Assembly: GCA_948567375.1 (NCBI GenBank)
Contig: OX419760.1
Span: forward strand, 31,310,001-31,374,000
Length of the DNA stretch: 64,000 nucleotides
Reading direction: 5' to 3'
DNA from: Lunularia cruciata
Lineage: Eukaryota; Streptophyta; Marchantiopsida; Lunulariales; Lunulariaceae
Part shown: piece after piece, positions 23,279 to 35,482 of the stretch
Position numbering within the stretch: the first letter of the stretch is position 1
Layout: every line of letters begins with the position of its first letter
Translations under genes and position numbers: made by a program
The notes under the pieces: generated by a model
The model's database searches: none
The model's input: the letters and a program-made list of their open reading frames with translations, nothing else
What the model was told of the DNA's origin: nothing

Positions 23279-24194
23279 GTGCTCTGCAGTGTTAAGAGGC
23301 AAAGTAGTTCCTGGAAAATCACTCGTCGAGAGCAGAAGTCTTTTCTCAGACAAGTGAGTAGATACCTGTTGACACGGAGTCTCATTTCATTACTGGGAGA
23401 CCAGTTTGATGCTGAACTTCTCTTTGTATTAGGACAGCTTTCTCATCCCGATGATAGATTTTCACTCCGATGTTATTGGTGCTTAGCACAAATTACCACC
23501 AAGGATTTATCCTCATACGGTCTTCCCATCCTTCTTTACAATTTCAGAGGAGATTCCTTGTGTGTCTATCAAGTAAAGGAGCTTTTCGGACAGAAAATCC
23601 ACAGTTGTCCCAGTTGTAAGGCGCTAGTAGATTTGTACAGATGTGTCTCTGGATCTAGCTGTAACCTCTAATATTTAATCCAAATTCAGTTGGTCTACCA
23701 CATGTGCAGCTTTTGTTATTACCGCGAGCATTGCACTTGCATATCACGGGATGGTTCTCAAGCAGGAGCCACTTGGAATCGATGAAACTACTGATAAATA
23801 ATAAGTTTTAATGTTAGTAAAGTCCAGCTAGAGCTAGCGATTTCACTAAGTCGGAAGCGTACATGAGCGGGGATATGATGGCGACAGTTCCCACTTGGTG
23901 TTGAACACTTTCCATTGGATCGTTGGGGAAATCATTAGCACGATATCAGCAACTTATGTCAGATACACTGGACTCGCAGACAAGGTTAGAACTTTAGACT
24001 ATTGGCAGGGAATATATTGGATCCGCCGCTTCATTGTACATTATGATGTAATGAAACAATGGGAGAGCATGTTTACGGACAAACGGCAGCTGAATCGGCT
24101 CCTGTGCCGCATCAATCTGGCTACAATTGATAGCTCATGTAGGCTTCATGGCCGCATCCACTTGAGGTGCAGCGGAGCAAAGGAAAAATGCTAG
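23279..24194 (+). other. Conserved upstream block with two open frames of unknown status
   Basis: Open frames at 23279-23671 (130 residues) and 23895-24194 (99 residues, with DYWQGIYWIRRFIVHYDVMKQWESM near the middle) recur in unit B, where the first is broken and the second persists at 29577-29852. A much more diverged version of the same block is seen at about 33720-34420, for example the segment starting CATATCACG[CG]GATG. It could hold exons of a longer or older gene, or simply be duplicated non-coding DNA. I recognise no domain. Confidence 0.35.
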
Positions 24195-24601
24195 TCGAGA
24201 GATTCAGATGGAAGTGGGTGCAGTAACATCAACTTCTGCACAGTGACTAATTTCTGTACAAAATCAGATACCCTCATTCTGTCACGATAAAATCATGTGT
24301 AACATTACTATATTGCAGTCCATTATGATGATGCCAAATCCAGAGAGATATTCAATCAAGGACAAATAGATCCAAACCCGGATAAAATGTCTAAACTATG
24401 CCATAATGTCATGCTCCGCGATGACTTTCTGCAAGTTTCCCTCAATGAATTTTCTGTTTCAATTTTGGGAACCGCGACCTACATACATGTACAGATATGG
24501 ATACCATGTGTAGCATTTGACATAGACTGGAATAGCTTAATCACAAAGTGCACTACTCGAGTTGATGGAACTGAACCCCGGCCCTAATGACTGGATAGCC
24601 A

Positions 24602-24634
24602 GTTCTCTTGACTTTGGACAAAAGTCAAGAGAAC
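24602..24634. other. Perfect 14-bp hairpin upstream of hydrolase copy A
   Basis: GTTCTCTTGACTTT and its exact complement flank a 5-nt loop (GGACA). Unit B keeps it, with the outermost base pair lost, near 30262-30294. It lies about 0.75 kb before the hydrolase ATG. No T-run or gene end is associated, so its role is unknown. Confidence 0.6.
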
Positions 24635-25390
24635 AAAAAGCGTGACAAAAAGTCATGCTGGAATCATATGTGGTGTGTGAAAATCTTTCTTTCACGGAGT
24701 GATTCACAGGTTATACATTATCTCATGATAGCGGAGTCTCAATACTGCAGCTACTGCAAGATCAAGCTACAGTAAACCTATACATTACTGTGTAAGAAAG
24801 TGTTGTTCTAAGTCAACTCTCTCCACGCGCACGGATATACCACCTACCTACGTTCGTGGATATTTGGAAATAACGCGGACATTTGACTTATCTGGACAAT
24901 ATGAAACCGCATCTCTCGCAGCGGCACTGTATCAACGTAATGGAAGAATTTCTGCTTTGTAGAGTACGGTACGATCAGATAATTGCAGTTATATGTTCTG
25001 AAGTCCATTCCCGTTGCCAGTTTGAGCTGCGATGCTTTCACATGAATAGAAGTTGAATGTTGCGGACTGATCAACACTGATATAGATGTGTACAGAAATT
25101 CAGGGCCTGAAATTAGATTCCATTAATGAGTTTGCGATTGATCGCCCATAGCCTAGGCCTCTAGAAACACCTTCTTGCAAAACCAGACATCAACTTCTCA
25201 GAGGATTCGTCAAGAAGTTTCAACTCCTTGATTTTGTATACGCGCACCGGGTTCTGCGATTCAAATTTGCAATTCACAGTTGTCAACGAATTTACTTTGT
25301 GTGCAGTGTCTTGCGTTTTTAGAAGGGAACTGCAGCTCCGTCTGGATTTCGTGAGCAGCGATAGGAAATTTTATCACTCTTCTGTGGAGG

Positions 25391-26754
25391 ATGACTTGTG
25401 ATTCTGTCGGCAGATCCAAGACGTCCCCAAGCCGAACTAAACCACTGTTAACATTCGAGGTAACTTGTGCTTTCCAGAAGTTAAGACAGCCTTTGTTTCA
25501 TATGCGGGAGTTTCTTCCACGACTGCTTACAGATTGTGTGCTGGTTGATTATGCTGCAGAGATTGAGTGACCACGTGTATTTATTGAATCGTGAGTTGGA
25601 TCCGCAAGTAGAGATAATATTTTTCCATGGGATTCAACAACCAGGATCAGACACAGAGAATGCTTACTGGAGATCTTGGAAACTGAGAAACGAAGAGAAA
25701 TGCTGGCCTGTGGAACTACTACCTAAAGTATGCAGGACTCGCATTCTCTCAGTAACATACGAGGGTACAGCGGATGTCGGAAGCGTACGTGTCGGTGCGA
25801 CTGACAAGTATCTCATATCGGAGAATTTGGAGTATGATCTTATTTCTTCCGCAGAAGTTGGGCAGAAGGAAAATGTCCCGGTTATTCTTGTTGGGCATGA
25901 TCTCGGAGGACTTCTGATCAAAGATTTTGTGCTGATGTTAGAGAAGAATGAGTCTTTGGAGCCTGCTACGACGAAGATTTCTAAAAGGGCCACGTTTTTG
26001 AAGAACCTATCTGCGGTTTTCTTCTATGCTACACCCCACAGCGGATCAGAAGCAATAACAAAACTGACTGCAAAGATCCCAAAGGATTCAAAGAACCTTA
26101 TGTTTAGCCTTATGAAGGTGCTGAACACCGATCAGGCAAGGATAAACTCCGAATTCCGAGCTTTTCGGAAGGATGGAGGAAAGCGAATCAAGACGTACGC
26201 TCTACACGCAGCACATGGTACAAAACAGGTACTTAACCATCTTGAAGTATATCATGAGATTCACAAGGAATGATCTCAATCAATTCCACTATCAACCAGA
26301 CCATATCAAAAACGTCTATTGAAACATGAAGTGACAGAGCTATCTACGTGCGTTCCAAACGACAAAGTCTGAGTAGTACTTTTCTTGTAGATTTGCCTTC
26401 CATGCTTTATATCAATGTCACTGCTTCTCTTAACTGTGAAAGAGCTCACATGCTACAATCAATTGAACAGTCCAATTTGAGTTGTTAAAACCAGAACCCA
26501 CGAAATGTAGTCAAATCTGATTCTCAACTACATTGCATTCACAGGGTGGTTTTGATAGTGACGACCCTGTCGTGCCCGAAGGATCTGCCAGGAATGATAC
26601 CGACGTATTCCACACAATACTTGCGGATCATTTCGGGGTGTGCCAACCCGAAAACGAAACAAGCGACTCAGCGAAGCTCCTCATGAAGCACATGGAAGAG
26701 GCGATTCAGCGGGGAAACCCAGAGAAGCTCCCCGAGAGCACAAGACCGAGATAA
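25391..26754 (+). CDS. SERAC1/HNL-like alpha/beta-hydrolase, three exons, 315 residues, apparently intact
   Basis: Exons 25391-25459, 25560-26228 and 26545-26754 are joined by GT-AG introns of 100 and 316 bp, all phase 0. The same three-exon layout is found independently in the minus-strand gene at 45057-46295, which supports the model and the ATG. The product starts MTCDS, then has the hydrolase core: VEIIFFHGIQQPG (oxyanion-side HG), W...CWP, RILSVTYEG, VPVILVGHDLGG (residues 128-140), FFYATPHSGS, and in exon 3 ADHFGVCQP with the likely catalytic His at 275. The nucleophile elbow carries Asp137 where serine is usual, so it may be a different hydrolase type or a pseudoenzyme. Related domains form the N-terminus of liverwort HNL immune receptors, but no NBS or LRR follows here. 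Confidence 0.75.
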
Positions 26755-27424
26755 CGGTGAGGCGAGTCGATCCCCATTTGTGTACAAATATGAAAAATCT
26801 ACTGTACAAAGTTTTGCTCGTAGATTGGAGCATGCTCAATCTGGTGATGACACAGACAAAATTTAGGCTCGTGGAACATTGGAAAGACTGGTTAGACACT
26901 GTGAGATACCTTCTCAGTACTCCATTCACGAGAAGTGCAGTACTCGCTCAGTAATTGATAGAAGCAGTCATCAAGTGTGTTCTAAACAGAGAGATAACTA
27001 AAACAACTCAGGCTGCCATTCAAATTTCACTAACCATCTGAGATCGTCACTGCTCAACAGTTGCTGTGTGAAGTGCTAATTACCATTTCGAGTACCACGT
27101 ACCAGAAAACCAGAGAAAATCTTCTATTAGTAGTTACTGAGCATAGCTGTAGTCCTGAGGAAGGCCTTTAGTTACCGCACTTAGCCGTGATACTTCCTTG
27201 TATAGAACTTAGACACCGCAGAATGGTTGGTCAGCTCACCACTGATACTTCGGATCACATCTTTTTGTTGATTCTATTGCACATGATGTCCTGGACCTCA
27301 CGTGCTGCATAAACATTTGAATACAAGATCTCACCCCCTTCTGATTATTCTGAAAGAGTGGAACAGATAAGCTTCAATACAGCACAAGTCTCCACGCATT
27401 TCACACGATGTAAAATTACTACTG
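26755..27424 (+). other. 3' flank of hydrolase copy A
   Basis: Non-coding sequence conserved in copies B and C (for example GAGATACCTTCTC.GTACTCCATTCACGAG). It probably includes the 3' UTR; no clear polyadenylation signal stands out. Confidence 0.4.
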
Positions 27425-27992
27425 TCTGGCCATTGTCAATGTTGTTACGATTCCAGCGTTTAGATTCCCTAACTTTTATTTCCACAAGAACAAGATTGGG
27501 AAATTTATTTGATGAGTCCAACTATGTCCTTGTTTAAAATCCCATGTTAGGATTATTTAGAGTAAAATTGCAAAATCACAATGTAAACTTAAAATACTCT
27601 GCCATGTTTCTTCATAGTTGCATAAAACCCCTATGTAAGTGGTTCTATATCTTCTAATTATTCAAAAACACGTTATAAATTATTTTTTCTATCTAGCATC
27701 CAAATAAATAAAAAGGAATATCTTCCAATTAAGAAACTTAATGAGATCTATCATCATACGCATAGGTCTTGGAAGATCTCTGATTTATTTCTAATATATA
27801 TAGAGTTTATTGATTTATAACATAAAATAAAATAAAATAAAATAATTTTACTTTTTAACAGTTTTTTAAACAAACATCAAACCACACTGTGATGAAGCAA
27901 ATGATATTATGGGTTCAACGTCTCTCGTCCTTTCAAAAAAGTTTTAATATACATTAAATTTTTTATAGTTAACCTATATTTCACTTGGGTAG
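27425..27992. repeat. AT-rich repeat, also at 52524-53066
   Basis: It begins TCTGGCCATTGTCAATGTTGTT and ends CTATATTTCACTTGGGTAG, and is shared with 52524-53066. It contains a short AAATA microsatellite near 27827. It marks the left edge of the large duplication; no coding capacity is seen. Confidence 0.8.
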
Positions 27993-28440
27993 ATGGAATA
28001 TAGTAACAAACAATAAAGTCTGTTTATATGATTCCAGTTAGTTACCGAACAAGCAGAAGACAAGCTAACCTTCTTAGCAAATTGTAAAGCCAGTTGATCT
28101 TCTACTTCTATCAGTATTTACTTTTACATAGATTTAGTTACCCTTGTTCCATGCATCATCTCTATCTTCTCCACTCTCCAATTGATCAATAAATAAATAG
28201 TTAAGTTATCTCTATTTTTCGAAAGATAAAGAAATTGTGGTTCTATAATTGCCAGAAATTTGTATCTATCAATATGTAATCAAAGAAATTATAAGGAGAA
28301 CATTCGAGTGCACGATAGAGCGCATGAGCCCGAGAGCTATGAGAGTAACAAAACTATATGTTCGCCAAATTCGAACCTTCAAGAATTTCGAATCTCTGCT
28401 TTGTGCAGCAACCATAGGTAGAGCAAATCGACGACTTGAC
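27993..28440. other. Unique spacer between units A and B
   Basis: No gene recognised. A 72-residue open frame at 28249-28467 crosses into unit B and is not supported by any duplicate. Confidence 0.5.
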
Positions 28441-31400
28441 ATAATACTTGGTCAACGGAGTCCCTAAGCATATAAAGTAGAGCGGTCCGACACTAAGAAT
28501 CGGAAGATGGTTGATGAATCGTCGTTCATTAATGTTCGGCAATGATGGGGAAAAAGTCCGCTGGGCACCACCAGTGTAAGTCATTAAACGATACCGATTG
28601 TTTTCAGTTGTCTACAATTGATGTCATGTGAAGGTCAGTAAATTTCACTGTCCATGTCTTATGATCGGACTCGAATGATCTTGACATCAATATACAACAA
28701 GTTGATGGAGAAAGAGTGTTCGTCAACATAGATGTACAGAGTGTAAAGTAAACTGTGAAGTTCCACGCGCCATCTCAAACCGAAATTTGCTTAGATTGAC
28801 TATTAGGACTGCATATGCTGAAGTGGGAAAGATTATGATGAAGATATCCTGGCACACTACGGCGAGGGTGAGGGAAGTTACCCAATCGTACAGCTGGAGC
28901 AGTGTTAAGGTTTATTTAGTTTCTTCGGTTCGATGTGCTCTGCAGTGTTAAGAGGCAAAGTAGTTCCTGGTAAATCACTCGTCGAGAGCAGAAGTCTTTT
29001 CTCAGACAAGTGAGTTGATATCTGTTGACACGGAGTCTCATCTCATTACTGGGAGACCAGTTTGATGCTGAACTTCTCTTTGTATTAGGACAGCTTTCTC
29101 ATCCCGATGATAGATCTTCACTCCGATGTTATTGGTGCTTAGCACTACTTACCACCTAGGATTTATCCTCGTTTGGTGGGGTCTTCCCATCCTTCCTTAC
29201 AATTTCAGAGGAGATTCCTTGTGTGTCTATCAAGTAAAGGAGATTTTCGACAGAAAATCCACAGTTGTCCGAGTTGTAACGGGCTAGTAGATTCGTACAG
29301 ATGTGTCTCTGGATCTAGCTGTAATATTTAATCCAAAATTCAGTCGGTCTACCACATGTGCAGCTTTCGTTATTACCTCGACCATCGCACTTGCGTATCA
29401 CGCGATGGTTCTCAAGCAGGAGCCAATTGGAATAGATGAAACTACTGATAAATTAGTAAGTTTTAATGTAAGGAAAGTCCACCTAGCCTAGCCATTTCAC
29501 TAAGTCGGAAGCGTACATAAGTTGGGATATGATGGCGACAGTTCCCACTTGGTGTTGAACACTTTCCATTGGATCGTTGGGGAAATCATTAGCGCGATAT
29601 CAGCAACTTATCTCAGATACACTGAAGGACTTCGCAGACAAGCTTATAACTTTTGACTATTGGCAGGGAATATATTGGATTCGCCGCTTCATTGTACATT
29701 ATGATGTAATGAAACAATGGGAGAGCATGTTTACGGACAAAGGGCCGCTGAATCGGCTCCTGTGCCGCATCAATCTGGCTCCAATTGATAGCTCATGTAA
29801 GCTTCATGGTCGCATCCACTTGAGGTGCAGCGGAGCAAAGGAAAAATGCTAGTCGAGAGATTCAGATGGAAGTGGGTGCAGTAGAATCAACTTCTGCACA
29901 GTGACTAATTTCTGTACAAAATCAGATACCCTCATTCTGTACCGGCAAAATCATGTGTAACATCACTATATCGCAGTCCATTATGATGATGCCAGATCCA
30001 GAGAGATATTCAATCAAGGAAAAAATAGATCCAAACCCGGATAAAATGTCTAAACTATGGCATAATGTCATGCTCCACGATGACTTTCTGCAAGTTTCCC
30101 TCAATTAATTTTCTGTTTCGATTTTGGCGACCGCGAGCTACATACATATACAGATATGGATACCATGTGTGGCATTTGACATAGACTGGAATAAGTTAAT
30201 CACAAAGTGCACTACTCGAGTTGATGGAACTGAACCCCAGCCCTAATGACTGAATAGCCAGTTCTCTTGACTTTGGACAAAAGTCAAGAGAAGAAAAAGC
30301 GTGACAAAAAGTTATGCTGGAATCATATGTGATGTGTGAAAATCTTTCTTTCACGAAATGATTCACAGGTTATCCCATGATAGCGAAGTCTCAATACTGC
30401 AGCTACTGCAAGATCAAGCTACAGTAAACCTATACTTTACTGTGTAAGAAAGCGTTGTTCCAAGTCAACTCTCTTCACGCGCACGGATATAGCAACTAGC
30501 TACGTTCGTGGACATTTGGAAATAACGCGGATATTTGACGTATCTGGACAATATGAAACCGCATCTCTTGCAGCTGCACTGTATCAACGTAATGGAAGAA
30601 TTTCTGCTTTGTAGAGTACGGTACGACCAGATTATGATCAGACAATGGCAGTTATATGTTCTGAAGTCCATTCCCGTTGCCAGTTTGAGCTGCGATGCTT
30701 TCACATGAATAGAAGTTGAATGTTGCGGACTGATCAATACTGATATAGATGTGTACAGAAATTCAGGGCCTGAAATTAGATTCCACTAACGAGTTTGCAA
30801 TTGATCGCCCATAGCCTAGGCCTCTAGAAACACCTTGCAAAACCAGACATGAACTTCTCAGAGAATTCGTCAAGAAGTTTCAACTCCTTGATTTTGTCTA
30901 CGCGCACCGGGTTCTGCGATTCAAATTTGCAATTCACAGTTGTCAACGAATTTACTTTGTGTGCAGTGTCTTACGTTTTTAGAAGGGAAGTGTAGCCCCG
31001 TCTGGATTTCGTGAGCAGCGATAGGAAACTTTATCACTCTTCTGTGCAGGATGACTTCTGATTCTGTCGGCAGATCCAAGACGTCCCCAAGCCGAACTAA
31101 ACCAATGTTAACATTCGAGGTAACTTGTGCTTTCCAGAAGTTAAGACAGCCTTCCTTTCATATGGGGGTGTTCCTTCCACGACTGCTTACCGATTGTGTG
31201 CTGGTTGATTATGCTGCAGAGATTGAGTGACCACGTGTATTTCATTGAATCCTGAGTTGGATCTACAAGTAGAGATAATATTTTTCCATGGGATTCAACA
31301 ACCAGGATCAGACACAGGGAATGCTTACTGGAGATCTGGGAAACTGAGAAACGAAGACAAATGCTGGCCTGTGGAACTACTACCTAAAGTATGCAGGACT

Positions 31401-33060
31401 CGCATTCGCTCAGTAACATACAAGGGTACAGCGGATGTCGGAAGCGTGCGTGTCGGCGGGACTAACAAATATCTCATATCGGAGAATTTGGATTACGCAG
31501 AAGTTGGGCAAAAGGAAAATGTCCCGGTGATTCTTGTTGGGCAGGACTGAGGAGGACTTCTGATCAAAGATTTTGTGCTGATGTTAGAGAAGAATGAGTC
31601 TTTCGAGCCTGCTACGAAGAAGAATTCTAAAATGGCCACTTTTCTGAAGAACCTATCTGCGGTTTTCTTCTATGCTACACCCCACAGCGGATCAGAAGCA
31701 ATAACAAAACTGACTGCAAATATCCCGAAGGATTCAAAGAACCTTATTGTTTAGCCTTATGAAGGTGCTGAACACCGATCAGGCAAGGATAAACTCTGAA
31801 TTCCGAGTTTTTCGGAAGGATGCAGGAAAGCGAATCAAGACGTACGCTCTACACGCAGCACATAATACAAATAGGTACTTAACCATCCCGAATTAAATCA
31901 TGAGATTCACAAGGAGTGATCTAAATCAATTCCACTATCAACTAGATTATATCAAAACGTGTAATGACACATGAAGTGACGGAGCTATATACGTGCGTTC
32001 CAAACGAAACCATAAAGTCTGAGTAGTACTTTTCTTCTAGATTTGCCTTCCACGCTTTATATCAATGTCGCTGCTTCTCTTGACTGTGAAAGAGCCCATA
32101 TCCTACAATCAATTGAACAGTCCAATGTGAGCTGTTAAAACCAGAACCCACAAAATGTAGTCAAATCTGATTCTCAACTACGTTGCATTCACAGGGTGGT
32201 TTTGATAGTGACGACCCTGTCGTGCCCGAAGGATCGTGGAGTGATACCGACGTATTCCACACAATACTTGCCGATCACTTCGGGGTGTGCCAACCCGAAA
32301 ACGAAACAAGCGACTCAGCGAAGCTCCTCATGAAGCACATGGAAGAGGCGATTCAGCGGAAGAACCCAGAGAAGCTCCCCGAGAACACAAGACCGTGATA
32401 ACGGTGAGGCGAGTCGATCCTCATTTGTGTACAAATATGGAAAAACTACTGTACAAAGTTTTGCTCGTAGATTCGAGCATGCTCAATCTGGCGATGACAC
32501 AGACAAAATTTAGGCTCGTGGAACATTGGAAAGACTGGTTAGACACTGTGAGATACCTTCTCAGTACTCCATTCACGAGAGGTGCAATACTGGCTCAGTA
32601 GTTGAAAGAAGCAGTCATCAATTGTGTTCTAAACAGAGAGATAACTAAAAGAACTCATGCTGCCATTCAAATTTCACTAACCATCTGAGATCGCCACTGC
32701 TCAACAGTTGCTGTGTGAAGTGCTAATTACCATTCCGAGTACAATTACCAGAAGACCAGAGAAAATTTTCTCTTCGTATTTACTGAGCATAGCTGTAGTC
32801 CTGAGGAAGGCCTTTAGTTACCGGACTTAGCCGTGTTACTTCCTTGTGTAGAACTTACACACCGCAGAGTGGTTGGTAGAGCTCATCACTGATACTTCGG
32901 ATCACATCTATTTGTTAATTCTATTGCACATGATCTCCTGGACCTCACGTACTGCATAAAGATTTGATTACAAGCTCTCAACCCCTTCTGATTATTCTGA
33001 AAGAGTGGAACAGACAAACTTCAATTCAACACAAGTCTCCACGCATTTCACACGATACAA
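28441..33060 (+). repeat. Tandem unit B, copy of 22796-27424
   Basis: Collinear with unit A throughout. Its right half (from about 30810) continues without a break into the DNA shared with 53067-64000, so B, not A, is the sister of copy C. Confidence 0.9.
31051..32398 (+). pseudogene. Hydrolase copy B, frameshifted pseudogene
   Basis: Exon positions match copy A: 31051-31119, 31220-31874 and 32195-32398. Early in exon 2 an extra base (TATTTCATTG against TATTTATTG in copy A) shifts the frame into a stop. A 14-bp deletion removes part of the segment before AEVGQKE, and the nucleophile motif reads GQD followed by TGA (31539-31550). Another single-base insertion lies near 31747, the exon 2 donor context is altered (AATAGGTAC), and six bases are missing from exon 3. 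Exon 3 itself remains open. Dead as an enzyme. Confidence 0.85.
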
Positions 33061-33250
33061 AATTATGTCTGAAATCAAAATGTCTTGATTCTGTGCTCGA
33101 CCAGTGACCGCACCAGTAGCCTGTTTGTATATCGATTGCTGTCTAGAGATCTAGATCATCACTAAGCTACCAACAAACTTTAAACTTATTTATAGACATT
33201 GTGACGTGATTCCTTTGCTGGTCCAAAAATACTCAAAATGGTTGATCAAC

Positions 33251-33679
33251 TAGAAAACGACTCGATATAAACCCGCACCTAGATCTGGAGCATATCAATA
33301 TATCCTGGTCACCATCTTAGGTGTACGAGAAATCCACGAGAGTGTAAGAGCTCATATAATGGTCATAGATGTCATTCTGCTCACGCCATATATCAGTAGA
33401 TTCGGATATGAGCAAGAAATAGCAATGTTAGTATTGAATCTTCATCAATCTCGGAATTCTGATCTTTTCAGCGCATGTGCAGGTAGCTCCTGATAAGGAA
33501 GTTTAGAGGGATGTCTCGAGATGATATTTAGTCAAAGGACTAGCTAATTACGAGTAGAGCTTTTAGACACTAAGAATCACCGGAATGGCTTGGTTGACAG
33601 ATCAAAGTTACTTTGATTTTGACCAGGATATATTGATATGCTCCAGATCTAGGTACGGGCTTATATCCGTTGTTTTCTA
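33251..33679. repeat. Long inverted repeat (about 60-bp arms, 308-bp loop)
   Basis: Arm 33251-33311 (TAGAAAACGACTCGATATAA...) is repeated inverted at 33620-33679 with only a few mismatches, including the AGATCTGGAGCATATCAATA core. The duplicate at 55649-56082 keeps it. Nothing in the loop looks coding. It could be a foldback (MITE-like) element or a source of hairpin RNA. Confidence 0.75.
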
Positions 33680-33719
33680 CCACACACAGTGCCACACACA
33701 TTAGTGAAATACCGAATTA

Positions 33720-34420
33720 TTTCCTTCTTATTCAAAGGCCCTGTCTAACGATCGGATTCGAACGTTAGAGTTATCAATTGGACAAAATGACGGTAAAAAG
33801 TTGCTGGATATACAAATGTCAGCATGTAAGGTGTCGATGAAACTCTGAGCATAATCTTACACCAATATTCGCTTAGGATGACTAAGACAAGATATATGTA
33901 AGTGGGCCAGATCATGATGGAGAGTAGTCTGATAACCGTTCTCGATCTCCGCACTATTCTACACCTGGACAAGAGTTAAACTTTTCTGAGATGGCTCTTT
34001 TCGATGTTGACTGCAGAATTCGAGAGCCTTAATTGCTTGTCCTGGAACTGGATCGTGCATACCCGAAACCTTTCCGGCGACTAGTGAATCGATACCGTAG
34101 CGTGTTGGTATGTCAAGTCCTCAGAGCCACTTTCGCGTTCTATTTCTCCTCAAACTGTTTATTTGCGACACTTCGACAGAAAGTACACCGGTCCCCAGAT
34201 CTTGGCGCGCGAGAGGTTGGAGGAGATTCGTCTCTGGAGATAGCTTCTAACACGCACTTGAAGTACAAAAAGTAGCTTTGAGCATAGCACCTTCATATCA
34301 CGCGATGTGTGGGTCTCACTAGCAAAGCATGAAACTCCATGAACCAGGTTGTCAGACGACCAACTCTTTTAACGTAAGGTCAAAGTCCGATTAGCGCGGC
34401 CATCTTACAACGTGAATGTA
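33720..34420 (+). repeat. Diverged homologue of the upstream block of units A and B
   Basis: Blocks such as CGGATTCGAACGTTAGAG, TTCGCTTAGGATGACTA and TCATATCACGCGATG line up in order with 23020-23900 of unit A, but at much lower identity. An 80-residue open frame (34033-34275) exists in both this copy and the one at 56457-56699 without a recognisable domain. This suggests an older duplication whose hydrolase part was lost. Confidence 0.5.
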
Positions 34421-35482
34421 GGAATTATAGAAATTCAATATCACTTTGTTCGGGAGAAAATACAAAGTGAAGAAAACATCCCTGTGTGTATACCTTCGGA
34501 AACCTTTGGAAGAACAATCTGTTGATACTTTTATCAAAGGCCTTTGAACAAGGAGGTTAGTATGTTGGGAGTCAACATACTAAATTTCAAGGATACTGTT
34601 GAAAGTATCGTGGAAAATAATGTTTCTTGAACAATGCGTATTTAAAATCTAGAGTACGATCTCTAATAATCATTCTGGTGGGATTGAGTATTGAACTAGA
34701 AAAATCTGAGTAATCATAAGTGAACAGTCATTGAGGTTAGATATGGATTACCTGAACTGGTGTATATATAGAGAGAAGTTTGAGTAATTACTCCAAATGT
34801 AACTGGTCATTGAGGTTAGATATACACTACCTCAACTCGTCCATACACATATAAGTAATAATGAGTATAGTTGTGTAATACATTGATATTCAAATAATAA
34901 GTGAAAATCTAGTCGATGAAACAAAGCAATGCTAGAATGTACAGTATCTGAATATGCAATGTAGATAGAAGATACTAAGGACAAGTTCAAATTATGCAGC
35001 CATGTAGGGATCAACTAGCAGCTGCAGTGCAATGATGTATTCCTCACTAATAAATTATATAGTTGCCCTCAGATAGCACCCAAAAGGTTCAAGCTCGAGC
35101 TGATGATGCACATGATTTCGTCTTTTTACATCTCGCACTGCCCTTTTGGCACCATGGTTGAATGAATGACAATCTATAGGCTTCTCTGCTTTCCACTGCT
35201 CAAGCAGCTCAGATGAGGAGGTCGAGTGATATCCACTAGAAAGCAAAGTATCCATCGGGCAGATGTTCTGTTTCTTGGACTGGAGACGAGAATCTCAACA
35301 ATGAGCCAAATGCAAGTTTTACGTGACTTCTAATGTTCAGTGAGAACTCAAAAACCCAATCGAGATAAGAATCAAAGAACAGAATGAAAGTAAGTTGTAC
35401 AATGGTTCTCTTCATCACAAGCAAGCTCCGCTTGAAAAGAGAAAACTCTCAATAGTCTTTACTGTGTTCCATCAACAAGCTT
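34421..35482. other. Spacer without recognised gene
   Basis: Duplicated at about 56845-57895. It holds two imperfect repeats of CTGGTCATTGAGGTTAGATATA[CG]ACTACCT (near 34728 and 34802). I see no coding region. Confidence 0.5.

Larger units (their letters stand above)
22796..27424 (+). repeat. Tandem unit A (about 4.6 kb) carrying the intact hydrolase gene
   Basis: From TACTTGGTCAACGGAGTC to CACGCATTTCACACGAT the unit is collinear with 28443-33060 at roughly 95% identity by eye, with scattered small indels. It contains an upstream conserved block, a hairpin and the three-exon hydrolase gene. Confidence 0.9.

Noticed and set aside
26640-26954. 104-residue basic frame after the hydrolase, seen in all three copies
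   Set aside because: It overlaps exon 3 in another frame and runs into the 3' flank; conservation is explained by the recent duplication.
27425-27992. AT-rich repeat as a transposon
   Set aside because: Two copies are explained by the large duplication; no terminal repeats or target duplications are visible.
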